A stretch of DNA of 64,000 nt, taken from NCBI RefSeq assembly GCF_018785265.1, contig NZ_WQPK01000041.1:55708-119707 (forward strand). Direction: 5' to 3'. The DNA comes from Collinsella aerofaciens (lineage in GTDB: Bacteria > Actinomycetota > Coriobacteriia > Coriobacteriales > Coriobacteriaceae). Of the stretch, positions 60,568-64,000 are shown piece after piece. Below the pieces are notes generated by a model. That model ran no database searches and was not told the origin of the DNA. It was given only the letters and a program-made list of their open reading frames with translations. The position numbers and the translations under genes are program-made. How positions within the stretch are numbered: the first letter of the stretch is position 1; each line of letters begins with the position of its first letter.

Positions 60568-60576
60568 GGCTGCCCC

Positions 60577-61515
60577 CTAGTCGCGCAGCTCGCGGCCGGT
60601 GATCTCGAGGAACACGTCGTTGAGGGTCGGCGGCTCGGAATAAATGCGGCCAAGCGCCACGTCATGCGAGCGCAGCGCATCGAGAATGTCCGTCAGGTTA
60701 TGCGGGCTCGCCTCGCACGAAAACGTGAGCTGGCCCGCCGTCGCCGACAGGTCCAGGACATGTGGCAGGCTCGCGACGGCACCGAGCGCCGCGCTCGGCA
60801 CCTCGCCGACCTCGATCACGATCTTCTCGCCCATCTGAATCATGCGCTTGAGCTCGTCGTTGGTGCCCTGCGCCAGCACGCGCCCGCCGTCCATGATCAT
60901 GATGCGGCTGCAGATCTGCTCGACTTCCTCCATGTAATGGCTGGTATACACCACCGTAGCGCCCTCGTCGCGCAGGCGGCAGATGCCCTCCAGGATGGCG
61001 TTGCGACTCTGCGGGTCGACTGCCACCGTAGGCTCGTCAAAGAAGATGAGCTCGGGCTTGTGCGCAATGCCGCAGGCAATGTTGAGGCGACGCGCCAGGC
61101 CGCCCGAGAGCTTGCCGGGGCGAAACTTGGTAAAGTCGCCCAAGCCCACAAAGTCGATCGCCTCGTCCACCAGCGCGCGGCGGCGCTTGCGGTCGTTAAC
61201 GTAGAGGCTACAGAAATAGTCGATGTTCTCGCGCACGGTAAGCTCGTCAAACACCGCAACTTGCTGCGGGACCACGCCGATGCGGCGCTTGAGGTCGTAG
61301 CGGGCGGGCGTCATGGGCTCGCCGAACAGCTCGATGGTGCCCTTGTCGTAGGCGAGCAGCTGCAGGATGCAGTTGATGGACGTGGTCTTGCCCGAGCCGT
61401 TGGGGCCCAGCAGGCCAAAGATCTCGCCGGGGGCGATGCTGAGGTTAAAGTGGTCAAGCGCGATAAGGTCGTCGTAGCGCTTGACGAGGTTTTCGACGTG
61501 GACGATGTCTGTCAT
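60577..61515 (-). CDS. ABC transporter ATP-binding protein, DrrA/CcmA type
   Basis: The 312-residue ATPase has Walker A GPNGSGKTTSINCIL, the signature KLSGGLARRLNIACGI, Walker B LIFFDEPTVAVDP and the H-loop VVYTSHYMEEVEQI. The C-terminal extension with GRIYSEPPTLNDVFLEITGREL is the DrrA-type regulatory tail. It starts at 61515 with AGAAGGG upstream. It heads the exporter operon and is divergent from the NarL-type kinase/regulator pair, which is the likely controller. Confidence 0.95.
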   Translation of the reverse strand: MTDIVHVENLVKRYDDLIALDHFNLSIAPGEIFGLLGPNGSGKTTSINCILQLLAYDKGTIELFGEPMTPARYDLKRRIGVVPQQVAVFDELTVRENIDYFCSLYVNDRKRRRALVDEAIDFVGLGDFTKFRPGKLSGGLARRLNIACGIAHKPELIFFDEPTVAVDPQSRNAILEGICRLRDEGATVVYTSHYMEEVEQICSRIMIMDGGRVLAQGTNDELKRMIQMGEKIVIEVGEVPSAALGAVASLPHVLDLSATAGQLTFSCEASPHNLTDILDALRSHDVALGRIYSEPPTLNDVFLEITGRELRD

Positions 61516-61714
61516 GAGGCGGCCCTTCTGTTGATTGCGGCCCGGTACGATTGCATCATCGCAGGAGCGGACGGCGCGCACCAGTGAGCTTTGTCACGAG
61601 TGCGGGGGCTCGGTCGCGTGGCCCGCTGACGCGACCGCCCCACCGTGCGGGAGGAATGTCACGGTTGCGCTAGGCGGCCCCTCCACCACGCGCAGCTTCG
61701 CGTACAATACCCGT

Positions 61715-62860
61715 ATGAACAGGCTTTTCGACAAATCGATCGTGCTGGCGTGCTGTATTGCGGCCGCCATGGGTCTTGCCGTGGACGCTCGTCTGGTTGT
61801 GGCGTTTTGCCTTGGCATTATTGCCACCTCGCTGGCCGAGGTCGCACAGGGGAAACGCACCCGACGCGCAAGCGAGGCAGCGAGCTACGCCTGCATCATC
61901 GCGGCTGTCTTCGTGCCGCCGTTTGTGCCGTTTGCGCCTCTCGCCCTCTATGACATCGCGCGACGCGTGCGCCGCGAGCACGCCTGGGTCGCGTTGGGCA
62001 TTGGCTCCGTCTTTGCCTTTGCGCTCGTCGCGGACCTTCGCGCCGATGCGCTTACCGCACGAACGCTCCTGCTGACCGCCATCCTTTCGGTTGCCGCCAC
62101 CTTGCTATCGCTACGCACCGCCCAGTTGGAGCGCGAGCAGCGGCGCATGCGCCGCACCCGCGACGAGCTGCAGGAACGAGCCCTCGCGCTCGAGGCGCGC
62201 AACCGCGATCTTGCCGATCGCCAGGACTACGAAGTCGAGCTCGCGACGCTCGCCGAACGCGCCCGCATCGCGCGCGAGATCCACGATAACGTCGGGCACC
62301 AGCTCACGCGCGCCTCACTGCAGGCCGAAGCCCTACGCGTGGTCCACGCCGACGAGCCTGGCGTCGCCGCCGATTTCGCCGACGTTAAACGCACGGTTGA
62401 CGAGGCGCTCCAGCTTGTGCGCGCCAGCGTCCACGCGCTCAACGACAATGCAACTGACCTCTCCGTGCAGCTCGAGCGCATCGTTGAAGGCGCACGCTCG
62501 GACAGCGGTCCGCAGATTGAGCTTGAGGTTTTGGCCGAGCATGCGCCCGCCAACGTCGCCAACTGCTTTGCGGCAGTTCTGCGCGAGGCGCTTTCCAACG
62601 CCATGCGCCACGCCCATGCCAAAACCATTACTGTGCGGTGCATGGAGCATCCGTCGTTTTACCAGTTCATCGTTACCGATGATGGCGCGGACGCGACCCC
62701 GGCGAGCAGCAGCAACGTCGCAGAAGGCATGGGGCTCGCCTCCATGCGCGAGCGCATCGAGGCGCTTGGCGGCACCTTCACCGCCGGCCCGCGTGCCGGC
62801 GCCGGCGGCTGGCGTGTGTTTGCCACCGTTCCCAAACAGCAAGGAGATGAGGGCCGATGA
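61715..62860 (+). CDS. NarL-family sensor histidine kinase
   Basis: The 381-residue protein has four or five N-terminal helices (residues 8-130), a coiled coil (LEREQRRMRRTRDELQERAL), a HisKA_3 segment with RIAREIHDNVGHQLTRASLQAEAL (phospho-His), and an ATPase domain with REALSNAMRHAHAK (N box) and EGMGLASMRERIEALGG (G box). The ATG at 61715 lies 7 bases after TACAAT and has no Shine-Dalgarno sequence, so a leaderless mRNA is possible. The frame is open upstream to 61535. The stop overlaps the regulator start. Confidence 0.92.
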   Translation: MNRLFDKSIVLACCIAAAMGLAVDARLVVAFCLGIIATSLAEVAQGKRTRRASEAASYACIIAAVFVPPFVPFAPLALYDIARRVRREHAWVALGIGSVFAFALVADLRADALTARTLLLTAILSVAATLLSLRTAQLEREQRRMRRTRDELQERALALEARNRDLADRQDYEVELATLAERARIAREIHDNVGHQLTRASLQAEALRVVHADEPGVAADFADVKRTVDEALQLVRASVHALNDNATDLSVQLERIVEGARSDSGPQIELEVLAEHAPANVANCFAAVLREALSNAMRHAHAKTITVRCMEHPSFYQFIVTDDGADATPASSSNVAEGMGLASMRERIEALGGTFTAGPRAGAGGWRVFATVPKQQGDEGR

Positions 62861-63486
62861 GGCTCATCGTTGTCGACGACGACCGCTTGGTGGCCGATTC
62901 GCTCAAGATTATCTTGGGCGCCCAGCCGCAGATCGAAGTGGTGGGCACCGGTGCCAACGGCAACGATGCGGTGGCGCTCTACGCCGAGCACGCACCCGAT
63001 ATTGCGCTGCTCGACATCCAGATGCCGGGACGCGACGGCCTTTCGGCCGCGCGCGAGATCCTTGAGCACGACCCTGCGGCGCGCGTGGTGTTTCTGACGA
63101 CGTTCTCGGATGACGAGTACATTGTGTCGGCGCTCAAGCTGGGCGCCCGCGGCTACCTGATCAAGACCGATGTCGCTGCCATTCCGCCGGCGTTGGCGCA
63201 GGTCATGGACGGCAAACGCGTGCTCGAGGGCAAGGCGATCGAAGATATCAACTTTGATGGGGCGGACGTCGAGGCCGGCGCGACCCGCCGGCCCGCCGCC
63301 TTTGCCGGCCTGACCGACCGCGAGTTCGAAGTCGCCGAGCTCATCGCCCGCGGCCTCGACAACAAGGAGATCGCTGCCACCGCCTATATGGGCGAAGGCA
63401 CCGTGCGCAACCACATCAGCTCGATCCTAGCCAAAATGGGGCTACGCAACCGCACCCAAATCGCCATCGCCTATCTGCGAGGGTAA
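62857..63486 (+). CDS. NarL/FixJ-family response regulator, partner of the preceding kinase
   Basis: The 209-residue protein has a receiver domain with VDDDRLVADS, the phospho-acceptor in IALLDIQMPGRDG, FLTTFSDDEYI and YLIKTDV, and a LuxR HTH LTDREFEVAELIARGLDNKEIAATAYMGEGTVRNHISSILAKMGLRNRTQI. ATG overlaps the kinase stop (ATGA). Two-component pairs of this type next to divergent ABC exporter genes often regulate them in response to antimicrobial stress. Confidence 0.95.
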   Translation: MRLIVVDDDRLVADSLKIILGAQPQIEVVGTGANGNDAVALYAEHAPDIALLDIQMPGRDGLSAAREILEHDPAARVVFLTTFSDDEYIVSALKLGARGYLIKTDVAAIPPALAQVMDGKRVLEGKAIEDINFDGADVEAGATRRPAAFAGLTDREFEVAELIARGLDNKEIAATAYMGEGTVRNHISSILAKMGLRNRTQIAIAYLRG

Positions 63487-63546
63487 TTACCCAACGGCCG
63501 ACCGCTCCGGCATAGCAAAATGGCTGCTAGCGATTTAATACCATTT

Positions 63547-63700
63547 CAAAACTATGCCGGTTTACGGGGCTAAACCCAGGAACCCCGTCCATACCCGCGT
63601 TTTCTGCAAAATGACGGCTCGTCTACCTGCGGTTTTATTTTCACGCTTTTCGGTATGGTTGGGGATTCGGAATCCGGCCCCGTAAACCGGCATAGTTTTG
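63547..63700. repeat. Long inverted-arm element, family 2, copy 1
   Basis: A perfect 24-bp inverted repeat (63547-63570 with 63677-63700) encloses a core with inner stem CCATACC (63589-63595)/GGTATGG (63652-63658). Conserved core words are CTACCTGCGGTTTT and ATTTTCACGCTTTTC. It follows the regulator gene by 60 bases, with no gene up to the right edge. Confidence 0.8.
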
Positions 63701-63788
63701 TTCGAGTAACCCTGCACGAGTGCCTCCGCAAGCCTTGCGGGACCAAAATGATCCGTTTTCCTCCATCCCCAAGGGATCAGCCGGAACC

Positions 63789-63956
63789 GCTTGCCACGAA
63801 ATCGGCCCATCTACTACGTTTGACTCGATACCCCTGACCATGCCTTCGTTTTGAACAAAACCGCAGGCGTTCTACCTGTGGTTTTGTTTTCGCGTTTTTT
63901 GGCATGGTTGGGGGTAAGGGGCTAAACGTAGTAGATGGGCCGATTTCGTGGCAAGC
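63789..63956. repeat. Long inverted-arm element, family 2, copy 2
   Basis: A perfect 33-bp inverted repeat (63789-63821 with 63924-63956) encloses a core with inner stem CCATGCC (63838-63844)/GGCATGG (63901-63907). The core words CTACCTGTGGTTTT and GTTTTCGCGTTTTTT match copy 1, but the outer arms share nothing with copy 1. Confidence 0.8.
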
Positions 63957-64000
63957 CCTTCTCGCCTACGCACAAAAGTGCCGCCACGGAGGAGGGAGAT

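Overview
The window looks like chromosome of a Collinsella or a close relative (Coriobacteriia, Actinomycetota). This rests on the high GC content, the dnaK-grpE order, a LuxR-type regulator fused to a multi-pass membrane domain (typical of this class), an Nramp-related magnesium transporter resembling the one known from Eggerthella lenta, and intergenic space packed with dispersed hairpin repeats. The assignment is inferred from gene content, not from a marker gene. No rRNA, tRNA, insertion sequence, phage or CRISPR array was found.

Layout: 1-3.0 kb grpE (start only), dnaK and a 2[4Fe-4S] ferredoxin; 3.0-7.0 kb the de novo NAD operon nadA-nadB-nadC-niaR, read leftward from a promoter buried in a 44-bp palindrome; 7.2-9.2 kb a LytTR regulator and GHKL kinase; 9.3-10.3 kb a degenerate uracil-DNA-glycosylase-like protein and thioredoxin; 10.5-17.3 kb a small unknown gene, nikR and hypF-hypC-hypD-hypE for [NiFe]-hydrogenase maturation, then a HAD phosphatase; 17.8-19.1 kb a lipoprotein and the PTS EIIA-Glc protein; 19.7-20.9 kb a Fic protein bracketed by copies of one repeat; 21.2-25.1 kb pyrE and the Mg2+ P-type ATPase gene with a leader ORF; 25.3-26.9 kb the membrane LuxR regulator; 27.2-31.5 kb a zinc-ribbon/SPFH cluster resembling Bacillus ydjGHI, whose first gene carries a nonsense codon; 31.7-35.7 kb a two-component locus whose first gene (7TM sensor) is split by an in-frame TGA; 35.9-39.2 kb DUF4867, luxS, nucleoside hydrolase and ribokinase; 39.4-41.6 kb an OatA-like acyltransferase; 41.8-44.9 kb an Nramp-related Mg2+ transporter with an MgtE-like protein; 45.2-50.3 kb an inactive-looking polysaccharide deacetylase, PRC-barrel and YtxH proteins, a stand-alone cyanophycin-synthetase-N-like protein and a CorC/CNNM protein; 50.3-54.6 kb a hemolysin III protein, an alpha/beta hydrolase, a DUF362 ferredoxin-like protein and a methyltransferase; 54.7-63.5 kb two ABC export systems and a NarL-type two-component pair; 63.5-64 kb long hairpin repeats.

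Functional themes: NAD synthesis with its own regulator; nickel sensing beside hydrogenase maturation, with no hydrogenase structural genes in view; and magnesium handling, with four separate Mg2+-related genes (mgtA, NRMT, mgtE-like, corC-like).

The most unusual content is intergenic. At least six families of hairpin elements recur. In several of them the stem arms differ completely between copies while staying complementary within each copy, and the loops and linkers are conserved. The clearest is a three-copy element (2.9, 17.6 and 21.1 kb) with two covarying stems and G-T pairs that favour a plus-strand RNA.
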